Assembly (NCBI RefSeq): GCF_008386395.1
Contig: NZ_CP043761.1
Coordinates: forward strand, 4,464,001 to 4,528,000
Direction of reading: 5' to 3'
Origin: Paenibacillus sp. 37
GTDB taxonomy: Bacteria > Bacillota > Bacilli > Paenibacillales > Paenibacillaceae
Length of the DNA stretch: 64,000 nucleotides
This document shows positions 57,512 to 64,000 of the stretch, in pieces; position 1 is the stretch's first letter, and the number at the start of each line of letters is the position of its first letter. The notes beneath the pieces are model-generated. The model worked only from the letters and a program-made list of their open reading frames with translations, had not been told where the DNA came from and did no database searches. The translations under genes were made by a program, and so were the position numbers.

Positions 57512-58270
57512 TTACCTTTTTTTCATTTTTTTGGCTGGTTCTGATTGTGCGAGGGTAATCAGGTTGTTGACTTCCTCTTTGGTCAGATGACGTGTCAGAC
57601 CACGTTTCAGGTTTTGTAGCAAAATACCACCAAACGAAATCCGTTTCAGACGGGTTACCGGATGGTTGATTGCCTCGAACATACGTCTAACCTGACGGTT
57701 ACGTCCTTCATAGATCGTAATGGAAATGACCGACTCATTAGCCGCTGTATCCACATCTTTGTACTCTACCTCTGCAGGAGCCGTCATGCCGTCATCCAGC
57801 ATAATGCCTGTCTTTAATTTCTCCAGAGCTGTACCATGTGGCACACCTTTGACCGTTGCGTGATACGTTTTGGGTACGTGATGCTTCGGATGCGTCAGCA
57901 AATGTGCAAACTCACCATCATTGGTAAGGATCAATAAGCCCTCTGTGTCATAATCCAGACGACCTACAGGATATACGCGTTCCTTGACACCTTTCAGGTA
58001 GTCGGATACAATTTTCCGACCTTCCGGGTCAGATGCACTTGTGATTACGCCTTTTGGCTTGTTCAACATCAAATACACTTTTTTCTCACTGCGGATCGGT
58101 TTTCCATTAACCGTAATCATATCCTCTTCGGGGTTCGCTTTTGTACCCAGTTCGGTTACGACCTCCCCGTTAACTTCTACTTTGCCGGACAGGATTAGTT
58201 CCTCGCTTTTGCGGCGGGATGCAATGCCTGCCTGTGCGATAATTTTTTGTAATCTTTCCATGTTTGTCAT
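57512..58270 (-). CDS. rluB: Ribosomal large-subunit pseudouridine synthase B
   Basis: A 252-aa enzyme of the RsuA/RluB family. An N-terminal S4 RNA-binding domain (MERLQKIIAQAGIASRRKSEE) is followed by the catalytic domain with VGRLDYDTEGLLILTNDGE (about residues 99, with the catalytic Asp) and YEGRNRQVRRMFEAI (about 186). The tail is basic (PAKKMKKR). The start at 58270 or the in-frame ATG at 58261 are both possible; GAGGTGAC lies upstream. In B. subtilis rluB (ypuL) also precedes resA. Confidence 0.95.
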   Translation of the reverse strand: MTNMERLQKIIAQAGIASRRKSEELILSGKVEVNGEVVTELGTKANPEEDMITVNGKPIRSEKKVYLMLNKPKGVITSASDPEGRKIVSDYLKGVKERVYPVGRLDYDTEGLLILTNDGEFAHLLTHPKHHVPKTYHATVKGVPHGTALEKLKTGIMLDDGMTAPAEVEYKDVDTAANESVISITIYEGRNRQVRRMFEAINHPVTRLKRISFGGILLQNLKRGLTRHLTKEEVNNLITLAQSEPAKKMKKR

Positions 58271-58386
58271 GTCACCTCACACTAATGATACCCATCAAAC
58301 AGGGAAATCACAAGGATAATCCAAGGATTTTGTTAACTGGCGACACGAATATGTATTTTAGGCTACCTCCCCCTTTGAGATTGACG

Positions 58387-58446
58387 CAAAAAAAGCCTGC
58401 CTTTACACGACCTGTTGAACACAGATGGCGTAAAGATAAGCCTTTT
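58387..58446 (-). terminator. Terminator of the secreted protease gene
   Basis: Long imperfect stem (AAAGGCTTATCTTTAC with GTAAAGGCAGGCTTT) enclosing a loop, with seven T on the minus strand, directly after the protease stop. Confidence 0.75.
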
Positions 58447-58457
58447 CCTCAAATCAT

Positions 58458-59276
58458 TTAATTGGAAACTTTTCCGGCAACTGCAACTTGTTTTTTGGGA
58501 GGTTTAGTACTCTCTTTAATGAAAGTCTCCAATGTCTTGGAAGTAATATAATAGGTACGTCCACCGTACACAAATGTCATCATCCCAATGACCCGGTTGT
58601 TCTGATCCAGAACAGGGCCACCTGAATTACCTTGGGCCATGGATTTCACAATACTGCCGATTCCCTTTTTACCTGGAACATCCGAAGCTTGAGAACTAAA
58701 CACTCTGCTTTTGGCTATCGTATTGAAGGTTGAAGGAAAATCTTCATCCAGGATGACCAGATCACCAGCAGGATTTTTGGGGAATCCAATCGTATAGACA
58801 ACCTGGTTATCCCTCGCGTTTGCAAATGTGACCGGTTGGGCGTCTATTTCCTTGTCCAGCTTCAGCAGCGCCATGTCTGTCACCGGATCTGTCTTCATAA
58901 TCTTTGCCTTTACAGGCTTTCCTAAGGAACCTGGGCTCGCAACAGTCAGTGTGCCTTCATCACCATCAGACAGTTCAGCAAAACTCTGAACGACATGGTA
59001 ATTCGTGAGCACTTCATCCTTCGAGATCAGTATCGAGGTACCAACATCATAATATACCATATCGGGTTCATCCTGCTTGACCAAACGTACATTCACGACT
59101 GGAAAAGAATCTGCCGTAACTGCCATTTGTGCACGCAGCTGTTTATCGAAGTAACCTGTAAAATGTATCGTCTGAACGGCTTGAGCTGCCGCCAGCCCCG
59201 TTGACCCTGCGAGCATTGCAATAGCAAGCACGCCTGTCATTCCGACACGGAGCATTCGTTTCCAACTCTTCTGCAT
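58458..59276 (-). CDS. Secreted trypsin-like serine protease
   Basis: A 272-aa protein with a signal peptide (hydrophobic core about 13-31, cleavage near AAAQA). The chymotrypsin/Deg-type triad is visible: His in LTNYHVVQSF (about residue 92), Asp in DPVTDMALLKL (about 133) and Ser in SMAQGNSGGPVLD (about 218). No PDZ domain follows, so it is a minimal protease. The C-terminus is short and basic. It stands alone between rluB and spmB; the substrate is unknown. Confidence 0.9.
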   Translation of the reverse strand: MQKSWKRMLRVGMTGVLAIAMLAGSTGLAAAQAVQTIHFTGYFDKQLRAQMAVTADSFPVVNVRLVKQDEPDMVYYDVGTSILISKDEVLTNYHVVQSFAELSDGDEGTLTVASPGSLGKPVKAKIMKTDPVTDMALLKLDKEIDAQPVTFANARDNQVVYTIGFPKNPAGDLVILDEDFPSTFNTIAKSRVFSSQASDVPGKKGIGSIVKSMAQGNSGGPVLDQNNRVIGMMTFVYGGRTYYITSKTLETFIKESTKPPKKQVAVAGKVSN

Positions 59277-59339
59277 GTCTCACTCTCCTCCGCTATTATT
59301 CTAGCATATCTAATATATCGGAAGGAAAGGAGATATCTT

Positions 59340-59873
59340 TTAACCAAAAACGAGCAAACAAATGGCGAGGGCAGCAATAAAACCAACGACATCGGAAAAC
59401 AACCCTACTTTGAGTGCATATCGACCGTTCCGTATCCCTACAGCCCCAAAATAGACAGTCAGCACATATAATGTGGTGTCTGTACTCCCCTGAATCGTAG
59501 ACGCCATACGTCCGATCATAGAGTCGGGACCATGGGTTTTGATCAGATCGGTTGTAAACGCCAGAGAGCCTGTCCCCGTTAAAGGACGCAATATTCCGAG
59601 TGGCAACACTTCGCCTGGAACACCCATCCAGGACACCAGCGGAGCGAACAGACTAATCACAAAATCCAATGCACCCGAGGCACGAAATACACTGATTGCG
59701 ACCATCATGCCCACGAGATGCGGAATAATACTGATTGCAGTGGAGAAACCATCCTTGGCCCCATCAACAAAGGATTCGTAAACCGGGACCTTTTTGGTAA
59801 ACGCATATAATGGAACAAACGCGATAATAACCGGGATGGCCCAGACGGAGATCCAGTTGATGAAGGTTAACAA
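59340..59873 (-). CDS. spmB: Spore maturation protein B
   Basis: A 177-aa polytopic membrane protein of the nucleoside-transporter gate family; with SpmA it is needed for full spore core dehydration in B. subtilis. Family segments: VPVYESFVDGAKDGFSTAISIIPHLVGMM (in part, about residues 28), LRPLTGTGSLAFTTD (about 95) and STDTTLYVLTVYFGAVGIR (about 129). It starts six bases after spmA. Confidence 0.96.
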   Translation of the reverse strand: MLTFINWISVWAIPVIIAFVPLYAFTKKVPVYESFVDGAKDGFSTAISIIPHLVGMMVAISVFRASGALDFVISLFAPLVSWMGVPGEVLPLGILRPLTGTGSLAFTTDLIKTHGPDSMIGRMASTIQGSTDTTLYVLTVYFGAVGIRNGRYALKVGLFSDVVGFIAALAICLLVFG

Positions 59874-59879
59874 AGGTGC

Positions 59880-60506
59880 TCATCCTTTCATGCCGGGATT
59901 GCCACTTTTCTGTATGCGCGGCGGTTTGTGTAAAGCCCTGTTCCGATACCAGCGATCGGCGATTATAGCAGCAAGTGTAGCGATAATGGTAGCCATCAAT
60001 GTTGTTCCCACAATCTCTGTAGCATTGGCAGAATGATAGTTTAAGCGGATGGCGATCAGCGTTGTCGGAATAATGGTAATACTAGCCGTATTCAGAGCCA
60101 GTAAGGTGCACATGGCAGGAGAAGCGGTTTGTTTGTCCGGATTAAGCTCCTGCAGCTGTTGCATGGCTTTGATTCCCATTGGAGTAGCCGCATTTCCTAG
60201 CCCCAGCAGATTCGCACTCATATTGGAGAGAATATAACCCATCGCCGGATGATTTTTGGGCACATCGGGGAACAGGAAACCCACAACCGGACCGAGCAGC
60301 TTGGCAATCCGGGCCAAGAGGCCAGCATCCTCAGCCATTTTCATCATACCCATCCAGAACACAAGAACACTAATCAGTCCAAAACAGACCGTGACTCCCG
60401 TTGCAGCCCCATCAAAAGCAGCTTGCGTGACTACTTCGATATTGCCGTTGACGGCTGCAAAAGCAAATCCGATTAAAATCATGAGCAGCCATATTAGATT
60501 AATCAT
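59880..60506 (-). CDS. spmA: Spore maturation protein A
   Basis: A 208-aa polytopic membrane protein, partner of SpmB. MINLIWLLMILIGFAFAAVNG is the usual start (first 20 given in part). NMSANLLGLGNAATPMGIKAM (about residues 95, in part) and LALNTASITIIPTT (about 136) are hallmarks. The C-terminus is basic. It lies 31 bases after dacB, giving the dacB-spmA-spmB sporulation operon. Confidence 0.96.
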   Translation of the reverse strand: MINLIWLLMILIGFAFAAVNGNIEVVTQAAFDGAATGVTVCFGLISVLVFWMGMMKMAEDAGLLARIAKLLGPVVGFLFPDVPKNHPAMGYILSNMSANLLGLGNAATPMGIKAMQQLQELNPDKQTASPAMCTLLALNTASITIIPTTLIAIRLNYHSANATEIVGTTLMATIIATLAAIIADRWYRNRALHKPPRIQKSGNPGMKG

Positions 60507-60537
60507 GGATGATATCCTCCCTTCAATTGCGATTTAG

Positions 60538-61725
60538 CTACGGAGACAACAGGTGGCTTAACACGGCACGCCATGCAGCTGCCCAGGAAGAGACATCACC
60601 TATTCCACCCAGCGTTGCATCTTCTGTCTTCGGTTCAGGAGGAATATAACTGCCTTTGCGATACACCGGAATTGAGCCAACAAGTTTTCCGTCAAGTTGC
60701 ATATCAATGCGACCTGCCAATCCGAACGAAGGATCTGTCGATTGTTCCTTGCCATCCGTTTCCGACTGTCCTCGATTTTCGTGTAGTATCAATTTCTTGG
60801 TCAATGAGCCTTGTTCACTTTTAGCCAGTGGGTACCAGAATCCCCGGCCCGTAACAACATCTGTATTTTGCACAGGCTGTTCTTGCTTCGCGATCTCTAC
60901 CAACGGGAAGTATTCAAACCCGAAATCTAGCATCCGAGCATGATCGTTCCAATCGTTTCCGTCGTTCAGCGTTACTGCGGCGAGCTGCTGTCCATTACGT
61001 GTAGCGGAGCTGACCAAACATCTGAAAGCTTTCTTTGTGTAGCCGGTTTTAACGCCATCTGCACCTTCATACATCCGCAGCATTTTATTTTTGTTATGCC
61101 AAGAGTATTCCCAGCTTTCATTGGGGTTCGGTGCGGATTTGTCCTCCGTGGCTACGATGCGTTTGAACACCGGATTGTGCAACGCATATGCCGTTAATCG
61201 GGCCAAGTCATTAGCTGTAGAATAGTGACCTTCTGCATCCAGTCCATGAGGGTTCATAAAATGGGAATGGGTCAGGCCGATTTGCTCCGCTTTTTTGTTC
61301 ATTAACAGGACAAAGCCTTCTTCCGATCCACCGACATGTTCTGCGATCGCAGAGGCAGCGTCATTGCCTGAACGGAGCATTAGCCCGTACAACATGTTTT
61401 CAAGCGTCATCTCTTCACCTAACTTCAGATAGAGAGACGATCCTTCTTTGGCAAAAGCCGTGGGAGTCACTTTCACTTTCTCATCCAGCTTGCTGTGTTC
61501 GATCGCTACAATCGCCGTCATGATTTTGGTCAAGCTGGCAATCCGCAGTTCCTTATCCCCATCCTTGCTGTATAAGATCCGGCCTGATGTGACATCAATG
61601 AGAGCAGCGCTTTGCGCATGTGTAGACGGACCTTGAATTGTTGCCTGGGCTTGAGTAACCCCTAATGAAGACAGCAAGAAGACAGGGATAAGCATGCATG
61701 CAAGAACTTTCGTTATTTTTCGCAT
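60538..61725 (-). CDS. dacB: D-alanyl-D-alanine carboxypeptidase (PBP5*, sporulation)
   Basis: A 395-aa penicillin-binding protein that trims cortex peptidoglycan. The signal peptide is at about 1-28. Catalytic motifs are SLTKIMTA (SxxK, about residue 63), RSGNDAASAIAEH (SxN, about 118) and VKTGYTKKA (KTG, about 225). A beta-rich C-terminal domain follows. Downstream spmA and spmB identify it as DacB rather than DacF. The ATG at 61725 has CGGAGGAAT upstream; a GTG at 61746 is rejected. A sigma-E-like promoter precedes it. Confidence 0.95.
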   Translation of the reverse strand: MRKITKVLACMLIPVFLLSSLGVTQAQATIQGPSTHAQSAALIDVTSGRILYSKDGDKELRIASLTKIMTAIVAIEHSKLDEKVKVTPTAFAKEGSSLYLKLGEEMTLENMLYGLMLRSGNDAASAIAEHVGGSEEGFVLLMNKKAEQIGLTHSHFMNPHGLDAEGHYSTANDLARLTAYALHNPVFKRIVATEDKSAPNPNESWEYSWHNKNKMLRMYEGADGVKTGYTKKAFRCLVSSATRNGQQLAAVTLNDGNDWNDHARMLDFGFEYFPLVEIAKQEQPVQNTDVVTGRGFWYPLAKSEQGSLTKKLILHENRGQSETDGKEQSTDPSFGLAGRIDMQLDGKLVGSIPVYRKGSYIPPEPKTEDATLGGIGDVSSWAAAWRAVLSHLLSP

Positions 61726-61761
61726 CAATTCATTCCTCCGGGTCACTTGGAATCTTGTACT

Positions 61762-61791
61762 ATCTTATGTCCGGACAACTTGGAGTATGTC
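61762..61791 (-). promoter_or_regulatory. Sigma-E-type promoter of dacB-spmA-spmB
   Basis: GACATACT (61784-61791), a 14-base spacer and CATAAGAT (61762-61769). The -10 and spacing are identical to the spoIVA promoter in this window. Transcription would start about 30 bases before the ATG. Confidence 0.65.
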
Positions 61792-61809
61792 CCATCGGGC
61801 AAAAACAGC

Positions 61810-61841
61810 AAAAAATCCCTCACGCTGGGATGCGGGAGGGA
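61810..61841 (-). terminator. Terminator of the orphan sigma factor gene
   Basis: Stem TCCCTC/GAGGGA, with an inner CGC/GCG pairing, followed by six T on the minus strand, about 50 bases after the stop codon. Confidence 0.8.
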
Positions 61842-61888
61842 CGTTATCTATGAGACGTTATATAAGATATGAAGGGCTGAGGCAAAAA

Positions 61889-62692
61889 TCATGCCTGATC
61901 CTTTTTATCCAGCATTTTAGCTACTTTTCGCATAATTCTAGAGACCCTCATCTGGCTAATGTCTTCCATATCTGCTGTCTGAGTTTGATTAAATCCTTCT
62001 ACACGATGCTTGAGTACAGTCACTTCTTTCTCACTAAGCTTGCGCTTGACTGAATCAATAACCGCATCAACGTATAACTTGTCCAGAATACCTTCTTCAA
62101 TGTTCTCCCCACTATAGATAGTATCCATCAAAGTCACGGATTGAGTTTGTTGATCATCAGCACCTACAGGCTCATCCAGGTACTTCACACCTTTACCCAC
62201 CTGGAGTGCTTTGTTGACCTTATCTTCCTCCTCATCCAGCAGCAACGCGATTTCATGTGCTGGTGGCAGGTAGCCCATATCGTGCTCAAGTCGATTGATT
62301 CGGTTGATTAATTCCGTAGCTGTGCGAGTTGGACGAATAATGCTTGCGCTATCTCTTAGAAAACATCGGATCTCTCTGACAATCGCAGTGACAGCAAACG
62401 AACTAAATTTCACGCCACGCCCCGTATCAAATGCCCTAATCGCTTTGATGAATCCCAGACGGCCCAGTTGAAGAATATCATCCTTCTCTACACAATGATT
62501 CTTAATAATCATTTCGGGCTTTCCAATATACTTATGAACAGAATGCCAAATCAAGTTCTCATTGACCAAAATACAATCCCCGAGGAAATGCTCATCGAGC
62601 TTACAACGTTCAATATTTTCTACTTCATCCATTGTGTAGTGCTTCTTATCTACCTGCAAATTCGTACTAATATGTTCTGGAAATTTTCCCAT
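61889..62692 (-). CDS. SigB/SigF/SigG-like sigma factor without an adjacent regulator
   Basis: A 267-aa group 3 sigma factor. Region 2: DDILQLGRLGFIKAIRAFDTGRGVKFSSFA (in part, about residues 70-100) and AIVREIRCFLRD. Region 3: IIRPTRTATELINRINRLEHDMG (in part). Region 4: LSEKEVTVLKHRVEGFNQTQTADM (in part), then a recognition helix QMRVSRIMRKVAKML. GGGAGATCC precedes the ATG. It is not spoIIAC or sigB, because no SpoIIAB/RsbW-type anti-sigma genes lie beside it. Region 4 is unusual in replacing the common 'REVA..LGISQ' by TQTADMEDISQ. Its neighbours suggest an accessory locus. Confidence 0.85.
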   Translation of the reverse strand: MGKFPEHISTNLQVDKKHYTMDEVENIERCKLDEHFLGDCILVNENLIWHSVHKYIGKPEMIIKNHCVEKDDILQLGRLGFIKAIRAFDTGRGVKFSSFAVTAIVREIRCFLRDSASIIRPTRTATELINRINRLEHDMGYLPPAHEIALLLDEEEDKVNKALQVGKGVKYLDEPVGADDQQTQSVTLMDTIYSGENIEEGILDKLYVDAVIDSVKRKLSEKEVTVLKHRVEGFNQTQTADMEDISQMRVSRIMRKVAKMLDKKDQA

Positions 62693-62722
62693 TTGGATCT
62701 CCCTATGTAAAATTGATAAACT

Positions 62723-62734
62723 ATACTATAGTAT
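62723..62734. promoter_or_regulatory. Perfect dyad in the promoter region of the orphan sigma gene
   Basis: ATACTATAGTAT is a 12-bp perfect palindrome 31 bases before the start codon. TTAACA lies upstream on the minus strand (about 62750), with TAGTAT 17 bases on, so the dyad overlaps a possible -10 box and could be an operator. The AT-rich sequence makes chance possible. Confidence 0.35.
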
Positions 62735-62758
62735 TCAAATTCTATTGTTAACTGATGT

Positions 62759-63466
62759 TTATTGTCCTTTTTTGATTATTTCAAGCATTTTTTTATGGTG
62801 CTCCTTCACTTGATTGTAGTACCAGGAGCGAGCCTTTCCCTTAGCTACGTTTCCTTCTCCCTGATTGTACGCAATGGTTGCCGTACGAAGATTTCCGTCG
62901 TACTTATCCATAAGATATTCCAAGTATATAATGCTTGTCCTAATATTCGTTTCAGGCTGATGTAGCTCCTGTTTACTCACTCCAAACGATTTCGCTGTGC
63001 TTGGAAGAATCTGAAGTAAACCAATCGCTCCATGAGATGATACACTTTCCTCTAACATCCGGCTCTCTTGCCACATCATAGCCAGAATCCAGACGGAATC
63101 GATATCCGTATCCTTCGAATATTGAACTACCCACCTCACATACTTCAGCAGCTTTGCCCGGCTCACTGTTTTCTCATGATGGAGTTCTATATACTGCTCA
63201 AGCATATCAGTCATTTGTATTTGCGCAGGAGCAACCGATGCATCTTTAACTTGTTTTCCCTGCTTTTCTTGCTTCTCTTGTTTTTCTTGCTTCATTGGTT
63301 TTACTGGCTTTATCTGCTCTTCTTGTGTTACTTCCTTTAATCTCTTGGAGTCAAGCGCTTCTTCGCCGATCGGTTTGTAATTTCCTAATGCTGATAGACT
63401 CCCGTATTGCGAAGCCAATACCACAACAGCAATAACAATACCTATTACTCTTTCTAAAGTGAGCAA
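62759..63466 (-). CDS. Membrane-anchored lytic transglycosylase
   Basis: A 235-aa protein with an N-terminal hydrophobic anchor (about residues 5-22). A charged linker with KQEKQEKQEKQGKQ repeats (about 58-72) leads to a goose-lysozyme-type SLT domain: catalytic Glu in AMMWQESRML (about 130), SSHGAIGLLQILPSTAKSFG (about 142-161) and IAYNQGEGNVAKG (about 198). It should cleave peptidoglycan at the outer membrane face, as the SLT proteins of conjugation, phage and secretion systems do. The start is a TTG, with AGGAGGTGGG upstream. The low-GC linker is unlike neighbouring genes. Confidence 0.85.
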   Translation of the reverse strand: MLTLERVIGIVIAVVVLASQYGSLSALGNYKPIGEEALDSKRLKEVTQEEQIKPVKPMKQEKQEKQEKQGKQVKDASVAPAQIQMTDMLEQYIELHHEKTVSRAKLLKYVRWVVQYSKDTDIDSVWILAMMWQESRMLEESVSSHGAIGLLQILPSTAKSFGVSKQELHQPETNIRTSIIYLEYLMDKYDGNLRTATIAYNQGEGNVAKGKARSWYYNQVKEHHKKMLEIIKKGQ

Positions 63467-63528
63467 CAGATTCGCCCACCTCCTTACTGAAAGCCTCTAT
63501 ATTATAGAAGGAATAATCTCATACAACG

Positions 63529-63744
63529 TTAGGATTGGTCTTGTTCACTTGGTTGATATACGATGATTGCCGCAAATTCCAACGTGCTGCTGGATGGTTC
63601 AACGGTGGAGGTAAACTCCAGTCCGGTAACGAACGTGTGTGGCTTGGATAACATCCATGCGTTGATTAATTCTTCCACACCTGCAGCGCTAGCGGACACA
63701 AACGTTTTTACAGCTAAATCCGAGGCGTAGTTTAACACCTTCAT
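63529..63744 (-). CDS. Small Cse60-like protein, 71 aa
   Basis: MKVLNYASDLAVKTFVSASA opens the protein, and TLEFAAIIVYQ near the end resembles the sporulation protein Cse60 and related small phage proteins. Those also pair a helix with a final beta strand of this type. The match is weak. The start overlaps the stop of the next gene upstream (ATGA). No function assigned. Confidence 0.6.
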   Translation of the reverse strand: MKVLNYASDLAVKTFVSASAAGVEELINAWMLSKPHTFVTGLEFTSTVEPSSSTLEFAAIIVYQPSEQDQS

Positions 63745-64000
63745 TGCTCTTCACCAGATGAGTCTTGTTCCTCTTCCTTTTTCTCTTCAATGAGTTGATT
63801 AAACTCCTCTTCGGTCAGTTCATGAATCTCCAATTCATAAGCACTTGTCAGAATGTACCCCATACCATCCGTTAAATGAACGTTATAAAATGTTTGTGGT
63901 TCTTCATGGAAGGTACCCTCTTCGTAGTTGAATCCAATAACGGCTTTTTCGTAACCCGCTACACTGCCAGCAAACCATACGTTGGCCTGGGTTGTTGCGC
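63741..64000 (-). CDS. Acidic protein of unknown function (C-terminal part, cut by window edge)
   Basis: The last 85 codons of a gene entering from the window end. The visible part has a beta-rich stretch (TQANVWFAGSVAGYEKAVIG, TFYNVHLTDGMGYIL) and an acidic helical tail (TEEEFNQLIEEKKEEEQD). It is coupled by ATGA to the 71-aa gene. The family is not recognised. Confidence 0.7.
   Translation of the reverse strand, partial: ATTQANVWFAGSVAGYEKAVIGFNYEEGTFHEEPQTFYNVHLTDGMGYILTSAYELEIHELTEEEFNQLIEEKKEEEQDSSGEEQ

Overview
The window looks like a chromosomal segment of an endospore-forming Firmicute of the Paenibacillus type. Evidence: moderate GC, strong AGGAGG-type ribosome sites, TTG starts, many sporulation genes (spoIVA, spoVIF, ypeB, spmA, spmB, dacB), a TRAP-regulated trp operon, a T-box leader and a BclA-like collagen glycoprotein gene. 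Gene order follows Bacillus subtilis in long blocks (aro-trp-hisC-tyrA; hbs-spoIVA-yphF-gpsA-der-ypfD-cmk-ypfB-ypfA-ypeB; prsW-mecA-ypbG-ypbD-serA; resABCDE-rluB-spmBA-dacB). Almost everything lies on the minus strand; only a 53-aa protein, a deacetylase and serA are on the plus strand. Species assignment is inference.

Layout (coordinates ascend, transcription mostly descends). 1-1.5 kb: a cut histidine phosphatase and an ECF sigma/anti-sigma pair. 1.8-2.1 kb: an ECF-type promoter and a candidate small RNA under a consensus sigma-A promoter that carries a perfect CcpA (cre) box. 2.2-14.1 kb: the aromatic supraoperon aroC-aroB-aroH-trpEDCFBA-hisC-tyrA. Its trp leader contains an 11-triplet TRAP site, a remote terminator and a MITE-like inverted-repeat element. 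14.3-20.1 kb: cheR, ndk and a menaquinone/heptaprenyl cluster (hepT, ubiX, ubiA-like, menG, hepS). 20.2-21.7 kb: a membrane-anchored protein, mtrB (TRAP itself), a 53-aa protein and the HU gene. 22-25.7 kb: a sugar ABC importer.

25.9-40.6 kb: spoIVA, a YphF-like lipoprotein, a ferredoxin, a nucleotidyltransferase-like gene, a DUF2768-type protein, spoVIF, gpsA, plsY, der, an S1-domain protein, plsC, cmk, ypfB, a PilZ protein, ypeB, a 56-aa zinc-ribbon protein, prsW and mecA. 40.7-46.4 kb: a small membrane protein, a polysaccharide deacetylase lipoprotein, a metallophosphatase, a CPBP protease and serA behind a T-box. 46.7-51.4 kb: a 1570-aa collagen-like protein with nine CBM-like modules. 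51.6-58.3 kb: resABCDE and rluB. 58.4-64 kb: a secreted protease, spmB, spmA, dacB, an orphan SigB/F/G-like sigma factor, a lytic transglycosylase and two small genes that may begin an accessory element.

The genes connect functionally. MtrB at 21 kb should regulate the trp leader at 11.4 kb. The hep/men genes supply quinone, and the Res genes build and control cytochrome c respiration. Sporulation genes carry promoter matches for sigma-E (spoIVA, dacB), sigma-K (spoVIF) and sigma-G (ypeB). All promoter, terminator and RNA calls were made by eye and have not been computed or tested.
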